This document shows positions 34,155 to 42,764 of a DNA stretch of 64,000 nucleotides, in pieces; position 1 is the first letter of the stretch; each line of letters opens with the position of its first letter. This DNA is from Caulobacter vibrioides (lineage in GTDB: Bacteria; Pseudomonadota; Alphaproteobacteria; Caulobacterales; Caulobacteraceae), in the NCBI GenBank assembly GCA_001449105.1, contig LNIY01000070.1, positions 1 to 64,000 of the forward strand, read 5' to 3'. The notes beneath the pieces are model-generated. The model searched no databases, was not told the DNA's origin, and worked only from the letters and a program-made list of their open reading frames with translations. The position numbers were made by a program, and so were the translations under genes.

Positions 34155-34892
34155 TTACGGCTGCGCCTCGTAGGTGGCGCTGACCTCGACCCGCACCTTC
34201 AGCTCGCCGCCCGAGATCGCCGTGGAGTCGGCCATCTCGCGCTTGGCCATGGCGAACATCGGCGCGGGCTGCGGCGAGGGCGTGTAGCCGCCGGCCTCGT
34301 TCAGGCTGACCAGTCGAACCACCTTGTAGCCGGTGGCCCGGGCGTAGAGGTCGGACTTGGCCTTCAGGGCCGCCACGGCCTTGATGCGCGCCTCGTCCTC
34401 GGCCTTCTGCGGGTTCTGCAGGCCGAAGCTGATGCCGCTGACGGTGTTGGCGCCGGCCGAGGCGGCCGCGTCCACGGTCTGGCCCAGCTTGGAGAGATCG
34501 CGCGCCAGGATCGTCACTTGGTTGCTGGCCTGGTAGCCGGTCAGGCGCGGCGGCTTGTTCTCCTCGTAGACGTATTGCGGATTGACGTTGAGGTTCGAGG
34601 TCTGGATGTCGCGCTCGGCGACCCCGGCCTTCTTCAGCGCCGCGATCACCTTGTTCATCGCCGAACCGTTGGCCGACAGGGCCGCAGCGGCGCTGGCGCC
34701 TTCGGTCTGCACGCCCAGGGTGATGGTGGCCATGTCCGGAGCGATCGCGGTCTCGCCGGTGGCCGACAGGTTGAAGGTCGTGGCCCGGAAGGCCGCGTCG
34801 TTGCTCTGGGCGGCCGCCGGGACGGCCGACAGGGCCAGGACGGCGACGCCGGCGGCGACCAGGGCCGGAACGGTCGAGCGGGTGCGGATCAT
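34155..34892 (-). CDS. SIMPL domain (DUF541) periplasmic protein
   Basis: 245 aa from ATG 34892. A signal peptide ends at PAAAQ about residue 29. The mature part is the SIMPL fold: FNLSATGETAIAPDMATITL, then ALKKAGVAERDIQTSNLNVN, GYQASNQVTILARDLSKLG, and AVAALKAKSDLYARATGYKV. Proteins of this family (YggE type) are periplasmic or outer-membrane associated and are linked to oxidative stress protection, but their biochemistry is unknown. The gene is convergent with the lipoprotein gene and shares its terminator hairpin. It is monocistronic. Confidence 0.9.
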   Translation of the reverse strand: MIRTRSTVPALVAAGVAVLALSAVPAAAQSNDAAFRATTFNLSATGETAIAPDMATITLGVQTEGASAAAALSANGSAMNKVIAALKKAGVAERDIQTSNLNVNPQYVYEENKPPRLTGYQASNQVTILARDLSKLGQTVDAAASAGANTVSGISFGLQNPQKAEDEARIKAVAALKAKSDLYARATGYKVVRLVSLNEAGGYTPSPQPAPMFAMAKREMADSTAISGGELKVRVEVSATYEAQP

Positions 34893-35048
34893 GGTTCTTG
34901 TTCTCCTGCGCGCGGGGACACGACAGTGCGTCGACCCGCGATTGGTTCCCCTGTCGCAAACTCAACCTGAACCGCACCTTTAAGCGGCGTGCAGCCCATG
35001 CTAATCGACCGTCCTCGCCCGCGCCGACTCTCGTCCCGCGCGGCATGG

Positions 35049-35124
35049 GGGCCTGTAGCTCAATGGTTAGAGCCGACCGCTCATAACGGTCTGGTTGGGG
35101 GTTCGAGTCCCTCCAGGCCTACCA
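35049..35124 (+). tRNA. tRNA with anticodon CAU (Ile2 or elongator Met)
   Basis: 76 nt, complete cloverleaf: acceptor GGGCCTG/CAGGCCT with a G-U end pair, D arm GCTC...GAGC, anticodon stem GACCG/CGGTC, loop CTCATAA (anticodon CAT), T arm GGGGG-TTCGAGT-CCCTC, and CCA encoded. It is not initiator-like because the acceptor has a 1-72 pair. The choice between tRNA-Ile2 (lysidine-modified) and elongator Met cannot be settled by eye; I lean towards Ile2. Confidence 0.9.
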
Positions 35125-35130
35125 CGCCCC

Positions 35131-35325
35131 TCAGCTATTGCTGCCTAGGTATCTCCGCACTTCCTCCACCGACGCGCCGGCGTGTTCGCAGGCGGTGTGG
35201 AGCTGTTCCTCGCTGACGCCCAGGGTCTCGGTCCAGTAGCGGACGGAGCGGGGTTCCTGCAGGTCGATGGACCTGTCGGCGCCTTCGGCGGGCAGGGCGG
35301 GCGGAACGGATCGGACGTGGGGCAT
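35131..35325 (-). CDS. Small DUF3606-type protein
   Basis: 64 aa from ATG 35325 with AGGAGG 6 nt upstream, which decides this start against the much longer open frame. The sequence RSVRYWTETLGVSEEQLHTA and VEEVRRYLGS matches the short DUF3606 helix-turn-helix-like fold (typically about 50-60 aa, W-E/K-LGVS core). Function is unknown; related proteins are widespread in Alphaproteobacteria. A second family member is at 56463. The gene ends 7 bp after the tRNA and points towards it. Confidence 0.8.
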   Translation of the reverse strand: MPHVRSVPPALPAEGADRSIDLQEPRSVRYWTETLGVSEEQLHTACEHAGASVEEVRRYLGSNS

Positions 35326-35933
35326 GGCGGCCTCCTTTGCGGAAGGAAGCCGCGAAGCGCCGCCGCGTTCCATGCGAGCGGCGCGTGCGGCCGCCGTCCC
35401 GCCTTGTCGGGGTAAGGCGAGGCGGCGGCCGGGCGGCCTCGGGGCTGGGGGAGGAGGGCCGCGCGGTTCGAGGGCGGTGCGGTGGAGCGCCCCTCGAACG
35501 ATGCCGATCCTGCGCCTCTGACCCTCGATCGGCTTGGAGGATGGCGGCCGGATTTGTCGAAACCCGGCCCATCCACGTCGGATTGATCGCCGATGCGACC
35601 GTTCAACCGCCGCGACAGCCTGCGACAAAACGTCCTGTGACCGCCGGTGGGCGGCGAAGGGCGACCTACTTTCAATCATGTCAGTCGCTCGCGATATAAC
35701 AACGTTCAAAAATCGACGTTTCCTTTGTGGCTCAACCAAAGCACGTCCCGAAAATTGACGTTTCTCCACTTCCGGGGGAGGTGGATTCGCCAACTCTCCA
35801 CCTGGGAGAGCGCAGCTTCCGCGACCGGCTGTCGCAGTCAGTCCTAATGCTCGTTAATCACTCGGCAACAGCGAGGGTCGCAAGTCTTACGCGAGTGAGA
35901 TCCTGTTCGAATTTCCAGAAGGGGCGGCCGGAC
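35326..35933. promoter_or_regulatory. Regulatory region upstream of the Csu-type pilus operon
   Basis: A 608-bp gap without a convincing gene. The half nearest the DUF3606 gene is GC-rich. From 35690 the region has two near-identical 14-15 nt direct repeats, AAAAATCGACGTTTC (35707-35721) and AAAATTGACGTTTC (35751-35764), about 44 bp apart, then stem-loops CCACTTCC/GGAGGTGG (35766-35784) and TCTCC/GGGAGA (35796-35810). These fit an operator and a structured leader. I see no proven -10/-35 pair. Confidence 0.5.
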
Positions 35934-36434
35934 ATGAAGAAAATAGCGACTTCAGTTTTCGTCGTTGGAACGATGGCGTTCATGGCGATGTCTGGTTCGG
36001 CGTCTGCTGCGACGGCGTCGAGTTCTTTTCAAGTCAACCTGACCATTCAAGGCGAGTGCAAGGTGCAGTCGGCCTCGAATGTTGACTTCGGTTCGCGCGG
36101 CGTCATCGACGCCAACATCGACACCACCAGCACGATCGGCGTGCAGTGCACCAATTCCACGCCCTATACGGTCGCCCTGAGCGCCGGCGCGGGCACCGGG
36201 GCCACGGTGGGCGCGCGCAAGATGACCAGCGCCGCCAATGACACGGTCGGCTACGCCCTCTACCGCGACGCGAGCCGCACCCAGGTCTGGGGCGTGACCC
36301 AGAACGTCGACACCCAGGCCGGCACCGGCAACGGCGCCGTGCAGTCCTATACCGCCTACGGCCGTGTCTCGGCCCAGACGACGCCGGCCCAGGGCGCCTA
36401 CAGCGACCTCGTGGCGGTGACGATCACCTACTGA
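35934..36434 (+). CDS. Spore coat U domain pilin, major subunit of Csu-type pilus
   Basis: 166 aa from ATG 35934; the longer open frame upstream is not needed. A signal peptide MKKIATSVFVVGTMAF... ends at SASA, about residue 25. The SCPU domain follows: CKVQSASNVDFGSRG, VQCTNSTPYTVALSAG, VQSYTAYGRVSAQTTPAQGAYS with a C-terminal DLVAVTITY donor-strand-type end, typical of archaic chaperone-usher subunits (CsuA/B). One cysteine pair is likely. It is the first gene of the four-gene operon (next gene 1 bp after). Confidence 0.9.
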   Translation: MKKIATSVFVVGTMAFMAMSGSASAATASSSFQVNLTIQGECKVQSASNVDFGSRGVIDANIDTTSTIGVQCTNSTPYTVALSAGAGTGATVGARKMTSAANDTVGYALYRDASRTQVWGVTQNVDTQAGTGNGAVQSYTAYGRVSAQTTPAQGAYSDLVAVTITY

Positions 36435-36435
36435 C

Positions 36436-37143
36436 ATGCGCGCGGTCGTCCTCCTGGCCGGTCTGGCCCTGGCCGCGCTGAGCGGCGTGCAAGCGACGGC
36501 CGCGTCGCTGCGCGTCAGTCCGGTGAGCCTGGACCTGCCCGCGGGCCAGAACGCGACGACCCTGACGCTGCAGAACGACGACGCCGCGCCGCTGAACGTC
36601 CAGATCCGGGTGTTCCGCTGGACGCAATCGGGCGGTCGCGACGTCCTGACACCCGCCACCGGCGTGGTCGCCAGCCCGCCGATCGCCAGGGTCGAGCCGG
36701 GCGCCAGCCGCACGGTGCGCGTCGTGCGCCTCGACGGCCGTCCGCCGGAAGGCGAGGAATCCTATCGCCTGATCGTCGACGAGCTGCCGCCGCCGCTCAG
36801 CGAGGCTGGTCGGCAGGTGACCCTGCTCATGCGCCATTCCATCCCGCTGTTCTTCGGTTCCGGCCGCGAGCGCCCCCGCATCGAATGGCGGCTGCAGCCG
36901 TCCGAGGACGGCGGGGCGGCCCTGGTCGGCCGCAACACCGGCGCCCGCCGCGTGCGCTTGGCCAATCTGCGGATCGGCGACGCTTCCGGCGCGGTCCTTG
37001 CCGAACGCAAGGGCCTGGTGGGCTATGTTCTGCCTGGAGCGGAAGTCTCCTGGCCCGCGGGGGCCTTCAAGCCCGCCGCCGGAGTTCGGCTGATCGCCGA
37101 CACCGACACCGGGCCGATCGATGCGCCGCTCAAGAGCGACTGA
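36436..37143 (+). CDS. Periplasmic pilus chaperone, CsuC/PapD type
   Basis: 235 aa from ATG 36436. A signal peptide ends near residue 22 (ATAAS). The first Ig domain shows SLRVSPVSLDLPAGQNATTL, PLNVQIRVFRWTQ and the conserved RTVRVVRL strand that pairs with subunits; the second domain carries VRLIADTDTGPI at its end. It folds and caps SCPU subunits by donor-strand complementation in the periplasm. It overlaps the usher gene by 23 bp, indicating coupled translation. The expected conserved Arg-Lys pair of chaperones is only partly recognisable. Confidence 0.9.
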   Translation: MRAVVLLAGLALAALSGVQATAASLRVSPVSLDLPAGQNATTLTLQNDDAAPLNVQIRVFRWTQSGGRDVLTPATGVVASPPIARVEPGASRTVRVVRLDGRPPEGEESYRLIVDELPPPLSEAGRQVTLLMRHSIPLFFGSGRERPRIEWRLQPSEDGGAALVGRNTGARRVRLANLRIGDASGAVLAERKGLVGYVLPGAEVSWPAGAFKPAAGVRLIADTDTGPIDAPLKSD

Positions 37144-39520
37144 GGCGGTCGTCCTGGGCGCCGTCTTCACCGCCTTCGGGGCCTGCGCCCTGGCCCAGGA
37201 CCTGCCGCTGCCCGATCTCAAGGCCGTCGTGGCCATGCGCGAAGACCTGCAACTCGAAGTCTGGATCAACGGCCGCAATACCGGTCTTGTCGCCGCCGTC
37301 GCGCGCGAGGCCGACGGCCGGCTGCGAATGCAGGCCGACGAGATGCGCGCGGTCGGCCTTGCGGCCTCCGGCGCGGATCTCGTCGACCTGGCGTCGGTCC
37401 GTGGGCTGTCGGCGACCTATGACGACCTTGGCCAGCGCCTGATGGTCGCCGCCGACATCGATCAGCTCGCGATCCAGCGCTTCGACCTGGCCGTGCGCCG
37501 CGAGGCGGCCGGCGCGGCGCGCCAGGACCTGGGCGCGGTGCTCAACTACATCGTCTCGGCCGACGCCGGGCAGGGCGACGGCGGAGACGGCCTGGGCGTC
37601 GACGCCCTGGGCCTGGCGCTCGACGGTCGCGTCTTCGGCCGGTTCGGGGTCGTGGCTACGAGTGTTTCGGCCAGCCATGTCGGCGAAGAGACCCGCATCG
37701 TGCGCCTCGACAGCACCTGGTCCTGGTACGATCCCAGGCGGATGCTGGGCCTGCGGGGCGGCGACTACATCAACGGCGGCTTTGCCTGGACGCGGCCGAT
37801 CCGCATGGCCGGCTTCCAGATCCGCCGCGACTTCGCCACCCGTCCCGACATCGTCACCATGCCGTCGCCGCGCCTGGCCGCCACCGCCGCCGCGCCCTCG
37901 ACGCTGGAGCTCTACGTCAACGACAGCCGCATCCTCAGCCGCCCGGTGGGCGCGGGGCCGATCCGCATCGACGGCCTGCCCGCGGCCCAGGGGTACAGCA
38001 ACGTGCGCCTGGTGCTCGCCGACGCCGCCGGGCGGCAGGTGGCGGTGGACGCGCCGTTCTTCGCCACGCCGCTGCTGCTGCGCAAGGGACTGGCCGACTT
38101 CTCCGCCGAGGCGGGCTTCGCCCGTCGCGGTTTCGGGGTCGAGTCGGCCGACTACGCCGGTTCGGTCATCGGCTCGGCCAGCCTGCGCTACGGCGTGCTC
38201 GATTCCCTGACGCTGGAGGGCCATGTCGAGGCCGGCGCGGGTCTCGTGCAGGGCGGCGGCGGGGCGACCGTGCAGTTCGGCGGCCTGGGCGTGGTCTCGG
38301 CCTCGGCCGCGGCCAGCCACGTCGACGATCGCGGCGGCGCGCTGGCGGCCGTGGTCTTCGACAGCCGCTTCGCCGGCTTCTACGTCTCCGGCATGAGCAT
38401 GCGGGCCTCGGCCGGTTACCGCGACCTGGCCTCGGTCACCTCGCGCCCGTCCTTCTATCGCAACTGGCGGATGGCCGGCGACGAGCCGCCGTGCGCCATC
38501 GACCAGGTCACCGTCTCGACCCCGCTTCGCCTGGCGCCGCTGATGGCCAGCGGCGACGCCCCGGTGGTCAGCGCCTCCTACAGCGCCCAGACGCCGGCCA
38601 CGGGCCCCCGCCGCCAGGTCTGGAGCGGATCGCTGCGCCACACCCTGGCCGACCGCGTCACGGCCTATGCGACCGCCTACGCCAGCCGTGGAGAGCGGCG
38701 TGACGCCGGCGCGTTTCTCGGCATCTCCATCCCGCTCGGGGCCTCCGGCTCGGCGACGGCCGGCGTGCAGACCCAAGGCGGCGACACCGTCGCCTTCGCC
38801 GAGGCCAGCCGGGCCGAGACCCAGGTCGAGGGCAGCTATGGATGGCGTGGCCGGATCGAGCAGGGCGCGCGGCAGGGGGCGGAACTGCAGGGCGCCTATC
38901 GCGGCCGCAACGCCCGCGTCTCGGGCGCGGTGCAGTACGCCGACGGCGCCGCGCGCGGTCAGGTGCAGGTCGAGGGCGCGGTGGCCTGGCTAGGCGGGGT
39001 CAGCGCGGCGACCAACCGGCTGGAGGGCTCTTTCGCCTTGGTGGAGGTCGGCGCGCCCGATGTGCCGGTGCTCTACCAGAACCAGAAGGTCGGCCGCAGC
39101 GACCGCAACGGCCGTCTCCTGGTGCGCAATCTCGAGGCCTTCGAGGTCAACCGCCTGGCGATCGACAGCCAGGATCTTCCGCTGGAACTGGAGGCCGCCC
39201 AGACCGAGCGCACCGTCACGCCGATGGCGGGCGGCGGCGCCATCGTCCGCTTTGGCGTCGGCAAGAGCCCGCCGGCGGTGCTGCTGACCCTCTACCGCCC
39301 GGACGGCGGCTTCGTGCCGCCCGGCGCCGAGGTGATCCGCGCCGGCGTCGCCGAGCGGGCCATCGTCGGCTATGACGGCCAGACCTTCCTGACCGGCGTC
39401 ACTCAGGACGCCGACCTGCGCGTCGTCGTCGAGGACGGCGCCGAGTGCGTCGCGCGACTGGTCCTGGGCTCGGTCGCCAGCGAGGGAGGCCGGCATGTCG
39501 TCGAAGCCGTCTGCCGCTAG
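37121..39520 (+). CDS. Outer-membrane usher, CsuD/FimD type
   Basis: 799 aa from ATG 37121. Signal peptide, then N-terminal usher domain (DLPLPDLKAVVAMREDLQLE), the beta-barrel region with GDYINGGFAWTRPIRMAGFQ and SPRLAATAAAPSTLELYVND, the plug domain, and the C-terminal domains with LVEVGAPDVPVLYQNQKVGR. Normal length for archaic ushers. It exports and assembles chaperone-subunit complexes at the outer membrane. Overlaps its neighbours by 23 and 26 bp; no frameshift seen. Confidence 0.94.
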   Translation: MRRSRATEAVVLGAVFTAFGACALAQDLPLPDLKAVVAMREDLQLEVWINGRNTGLVAAVAREADGRLRMQADEMRAVGLAASGADLVDLASVRGLSATYDDLGQRLMVAADIDQLAIQRFDLAVRREAAGAARQDLGAVLNYIVSADAGQGDGGDGLGVDALGLALDGRVFGRFGVVATSVSASHVGEETRIVRLDSTWSWYDPRRMLGLRGGDYINGGFAWTRPIRMAGFQIRRDFATRPDIVTMPSPRLAATAAAPSTLELYVNDSRILSRPVGAGPIRIDGLPAAQGYSNVRLVLADAAGRQVAVDAPFFATPLLLRKGLADFSAEAGFARRGFGVESADYAGSVIGSASLRYGVLDSLTLEGHVEAGAGLVQGGGGATVQFGGLGVVSASAAASHVDDRGGALAAVVFDSRFAGFYVSGMSMRASAGYRDLASVTSRPSFYRNWRMAGDEPPCAIDQVTVSTPLRLAPLMASGDAPVVSASYSAQTPATGPRRQVWSGSLRHTLADRVTAYATAYASRGERRDAGAFLGISIPLGASGSATAGVQTQGGDTVAFAEASRAETQVEGSYGWRGRIEQGARQGAELQGAYRGRNARVSGAVQYADGAARGQVQVEGAVAWLGGVSAATNRLEGSFALVEVGAPDVPVLYQNQKVGRSDRNGRLLVRNLEAFEVNRLAIDSQDLPLELEAAQTERTVTPMAGGGAIVRFGVGKSPPAVLLTLYRPDGGFVPPGAEVIRAGVAERAIVGYDGQTFLTGVTQDADLRVVVEDGAECVARLVLGSVASEGGRHVVEAVCR

Positions 39521-40490
39521 CCTCCGACGCCTGCGCCTTGCGGCGCTGGCCGGACTGGTGCTGGTCGCCCTGGCCTGGCTCTGCGCGCCTTCGCCGGCGC
39601 AGGCCGCCGCCAGTTGCAACGCCTCGATCTCCAGCGTGAACCTCGGCTCGACCCTCAGTCCGCTGACGGCCGGGACGGTCGACGCCACGGCGACCCTCAA
39701 CTTCAGCTGCACCGGCCTGACGCCGCTGCTGCCCGTCTCGCTGTGCCCCAATCTCGACGCCGGTTCAGGCGGCAGCAACGGGGCGGGCCAGCGCTACATG
39801 GTCGGACCCGGCGGCGCGACCGTGCCGTTCCAGATCTACCAGGACAGCGGCCGCAGCCAGCCCTGGGGCTCGTCGGTGCTGCTGGTGTTCGGCGCGGTGC
39901 CGACCATCAGCGCCAATCCCGGCACGGGCAGTTCGATCAACGTCAACCAGACCGTCTATCTGCGGCTGTCGACCTCGAGCACGACGCTGCCCGGCGCCTA
40001 CGCCACCAGCTTCACGGGCCAGACCTTCTTCTGGGGCTTGAACCTGCTGTCCTGCGCGGGCGTCACGGTCGGCTCGACGCTGACGCCGGCCACCTTCACC
40101 TTCAGCGCCACCCTGATCGCCGACTGCACGATCACGACCGGCAACCTGAACTTCGGAAACGTCGGCGTGCTGGGCGTCGCCAAGGACGCCCAGACCGGCA
40201 TGTCGGTGACCTGCACCAAGGACACGCCGTACGCCATCGGCCTGGACAACGGCCAGCAGGGAACCTCGGCCACCGCCCGCCGGATGAAGGCCGCCGGCCA
40301 GTACGTCACCTACGGCATCTACAAGGACGAGGCGCGCGGCTCGCCCTGGGGAACGGGAACGGGGCTGACGGCCGGCGGCAGCGGCACGGGCGGCGCCCAG
40401 CCGCTCACCCTCTACGGTCGCGTGCCGGCCCAGACGACGCCGTCGCCCGGAACCTATGGCGACCAGGTGATCGCCACGGTGACCTACTGA
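39495..40490 (+). CDS. SCPU-domain protein with two domains, candidate CsuE-like tip adhesin
   Basis: 331 aa from ATG 39495, overlapping the usher stop by 26 bp. Signal peptide ends near PAQA, about residue 35. Two SCPU domains follow, at about 40-200 (CNASISSVNLGSTLSPLTAG) and 215-331 (CTITTGNLNFGNVGVLGVAK), the second ending in VIATVTY. In Csu operons the two-domain subunit CsuE is the tip adhesin with the N-terminal domain binding surfaces. CsuA and CsuB-like extra subunits are missing, so this is a minimal four-gene version. The last 7 bp overlap the convergent phosphatase gene. Confidence 0.87.
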   Translation: MSSKPSAASLRRLRLAALAGLVLVALAWLCAPSPAQAAASCNASISSVNLGSTLSPLTAGTVDATATLNFSCTGLTPLLPVSLCPNLDAGSGGSNGAGQRYMVGPGGATVPFQIYQDSGRSQPWGSSVLLVFGAVPTISANPGTGSSINVNQTVYLRLSTSSTTLPGAYATSFTGQTFFWGLNLLSCAGVTVGSTLTPATFTFSATLIADCTITTGNLNFGNVGVLGVAKDAQTGMSVTCTKDTPYAIGLDNGQQGTSATARRMKAAGQYVTYGIYKDEARGSPWGTGTGLTAGGSGTGGAQPLTLYGRVPAQTTPSPGTYGDQVIATVTY

Positions 40491-40987
40491 TCCAGGTCCC
40501 AGGCGAAGGCCTCGCCCTCGAAGGCGTCGGCGCCCCGGCCGATGGCCGTTACGGCCGCGATCATCCGGCCGTCCCGCCCCAGCGCCGCGTCGGCCAGGGC
40601 GATCATCAGCGGGTTTGGCGTGGCCGAGGGCGACAGCGCCCGCAGCGCCCTGGCCAGCTCCGCCTCGTCGCGCTCGGGCGCCAGGCGGCAGGCCAGGATG
40701 AACGCCGCCGCCGTCGAGCGGCTGACCCCGGCGTAGCAGTGCAGCAGCAGCGGTCGCGCGCCGTCCCAGCCGCCGGCGAAGGCCAGCAGCGCGCCGACCA
40801 TGGCCGCGTCGGGCGGTATGAGGCCCTCGCGCGGCTCGGCGATGTCGTGGAAGACCAGGTGCAGCCGCTCGACATCGGCGACGTCCGGCGCAAGGGCGGT
40901 CGGCGACAGCAGGCTGACCACGTGCGAGGGGGCGTGGGCCGTCAGATGCGCGTCCAGCCGGCTGAGCGGGCAGACGGCCAGGATCAT
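40484..40987 (-). CDS. Protein-tyrosine-phosphatase-fold phosphatase at the end of the cobalamin operon
   Basis: 167 aa from ATG 40987, overlapping cobS by 4 bp. The PTP loop is HCYAGVSRSTAAAF with catalytic Cys84 and Arg90 (HCx5RS), and a general-acid aspartate is likely in FHDIAEPREG. The size and sequence fit the small dual-specificity or tyrosine phosphatase superfamily. As the last gene of a tightly overlapping cobalamin operon that lacks a recognisable CobC-type histidine phosphatase, it could hydrolyse alpha-ribazole-5'-phosphate or adenosylcobalamin-5'-phosphate (inference). Alternatively it is a protein phosphatase carried along. The end overlaps the pilus gene on the other strand. 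Confidence 0.82.
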   Translation of the reverse strand: MILAVCPLSRLDAHLTAHAPSHVVSLLSPTALAPDVADVERLHLVFHDIAEPREGLIPPDAAMVGALLAFAGGWDGARPLLLHCYAGVSRSTAAAFILACRLAPERDEAELARALRALSPSATPNPLMIALADAALGRDGRMIAAVTAIGRGADAFEGEAFAWDLDQ

Positions 40988-41742
40988 GCCAGCAAGGCCG
41001 CCAGGCCCAGCAGGGCGCCCAGTTCGGCAAGCTGCTCGATCGCGCCCAGCACGTCGCCGACATAGCCGCCGATCAGCCGCCGGGCCAGCAGGGCCATGGC
41101 CGCGGCCAGGACGGCGGCCAGGCCGATCGCCGCCAGCGCGCCCAGCGGCGGGGCCAGCAGCAGGGGCCAGAGACCCAGCAGCGCGGCGACCAGCACCTCG
41201 GCCGGCTTCACGCCGTCGGGCGCGGGCTTGTACTTGGCGTCGGCGCGGTCGCTGACGTGGGGCAGGGCGGCCATGGTCGCCACGGCGGCGACGCGGCCGA
41301 TCCCGTGGGCGGCCAGCAGGGCCAGCGCGGCGTTCATCGGGGTCAGGCTGGCCAGGGTCGCGGCCTTGGTCCCCAGCACCGCCAGCAGGGCCAGCACGCC
41401 GTAGGTCCCGACGCGGCTGTCCTTCATGATCTCCAGGCGGCGCTCGCGGGTCAGGCCGCCGCCGAGGCCGTCGGCGGTGTCGGCCAGGCCGTCCTCGTGG
41501 AAGCCGCCGGTCAGCAGCAGTCCGACGCCCAGGGCCAGCAGGGCCGGAACCCAGCCGCTCCAGACCTGTCCGGCCGCCAGCAGGACCAGCGCGCAGATCC
41601 CGCCGACCAGGAGGCCGACCAGCGGGAAGTAACGCGCCGAACGGGTGATCCAGTCGGGCTCGAAGCCGCGCAGGGGCGGGGTCGGCAGCCGGGTCAGGAA
41701 CTGCACCGCGCAGAGCAGCAGTTGCAGCTGCCGGCCGATCAT
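40984..41742 (-). CDS. cobS: Adenosylcobinamide-GDP ribazoletransferase
   Basis: 252 aa from ATG 41742; overlaps cobT and the phosphatase gene by 4 bp each. Many hydrophobic helices. Diagnostic features are FLTRLPTPPL near the N-terminus, the metal site GGFHEDGLADTADGLGGG and MKDSRVGTYG. It joins adenosylcobinamide-GDP to alpha-ribazole(-phosphate) at the inner membrane in the last assembly step of cobalamin. Length and motifs are as expected for CobS. Confidence 0.95.
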   Translation of the reverse strand: MIGRQLQLLLCAVQFLTRLPTPPLRGFEPDWITRSARYFPLVGLLVGGICALVLLAAGQVWSGWVPALLALGVGLLLTGGFHEDGLADTADGLGGGLTRERRLEIMKDSRVGTYGVLALLAVLGTKAATLASLTPMNAALALLAAHGIGRVAAVATMAALPHVSDRADAKYKPAPDGVKPAEVLVAALLGLWPLLLAPPLGALAAIGLAAVLAAAMALLARRLIGGYVGDVLGAIEQLAELGALLGLAALLA

Positions 41743-42764
41743 CCCAGCACGTCGGCCAGGTCGGCCACTTCCGTCAGCAGGTTTGCCGCCGCCGCCAGCA
41801 GCGGCGCGGCCAGCACCGATCCCGTGCCTTCGCCCAGGCGCAGGCCAAGGTCGAGCAGGGGCTCAACGCCCAGGGCCGCCAGCATGGCCGCGTGGCCCTT
41901 CTCGGCCGAGCCGTGGGCGAAGACGCAGTAGTCCAGGGCCTCCGGCGCCAGGCGCACGGCCGCCAGGGCCGCGGCGGTGGCGATGAAGCCGTCGACCAGC
42001 ACCGGACGCCGCCGGGCGGCCGCGCCCAGCACCGCGCCGGCCATCATGGCGATCTCGCAGCCGCCGAATTCGGCCAGCACCGAGAACGGGTCCTCGGCGT
42101 CGCTGCGGGCGGCGGCGCGGGCGATGGCGGCGGCCTTGCGGGCCAGGCCCTCGGCGTCATGCCCCGTGCCTTGGCCCACGCACCCGTCCAGCGGCGCGGG
42201 CGCCAGGCGGTGCATGACCAGGGCCGCGGCCGAACTGTTGCCGATGCCCATCTCGCCGATGGCCAGCACGTCGGCCGTATCGAGAGCCCGGCCGGCGACC
42301 TCGACGCCGCGCGTCAGGGCCAGATGGGTCTCCTGCCGGGTCAGGGCCGCCTCGCGGGCGGCGTTGCGGGCGCCCAGGCGCACCTTGGCGTCGATCAGGT
42401 CCGGATGGGCCGCAAGCTCGGCCGCGACGCCGGCGTCCACCACCTTGACCGACACGCCGGTCGCCCTGGCGAAGGCGTTGACGCTGGACCGCCCCGACAG
42501 GAACAGCCCCACCATCGCCGCCGTCACGGCCGACGGATAGCTGGAGACGCCTTCTTCGGTCAGGCCGTGGTCGCCGGCGAACACCAGCAGCGCCGTGCGG
42601 TCGGCGCGGGGCGAGAGGCTGTCGGCGATCAGGCCCAGGCGCACGGCCAGGTCCTCGATCCGGCCGAGCGACCCCGGCGGCTTGGCCTTGCCGTCCAGCT
42701 TGGCCCGCAGCTTGGGCTCCAGCGCGCGGTCGACGGCGGCGATCGGCGGGGGCGCGAAGGTCAT
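41739..42764 (-). CDS. cobT: Nicotinate-nucleotide:dimethylbenzimidazole phosphoribosyltransferase
   Basis: 341 aa from ATG 42764 (in-frame sequence extends further upstream into cobD and is a shadow). KAKPPGSLGRIEDLAVRLG, FAGDHGLTEEGVSSYPSAVT and IGEMGIGNSSAAALVMHRLA match CobT, which makes alpha-ribazole-5'-phosphate from nicotinate mononucleotide and DMB. It overlaps cobD and cobS by 4 bp each. Normal length for the family. Confidence 0.95.
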   Translation of the reverse strand: MTFAPPPIAAVDRALEPKLRAKLDGKAKPPGSLGRIEDLAVRLGLIADSLSPRADRTALLVFAGDHGLTEEGVSSYPSAVTAAMVGLFLSGRSSVNAFARATGVSVKVVDAGVAAELAAHPDLIDAKVRLGARNAAREAALTRQETHLALTRGVEVAGRALDTADVLAIGEMGIGNSSAAALVMHRLAPAPLDGCVGQGTGHDAEGLARKAAAIARAAARSDAEDPFSVLAEFGGCEIAMMAGAVLGAAARRRPVLVDGFIATAAALAAVRLAPEALDYCVFAHGSAEKGHAAMLAALGVEPLLDLGLRLGEGTGSVLAAPLLAAAANLLTEVADLADVLG

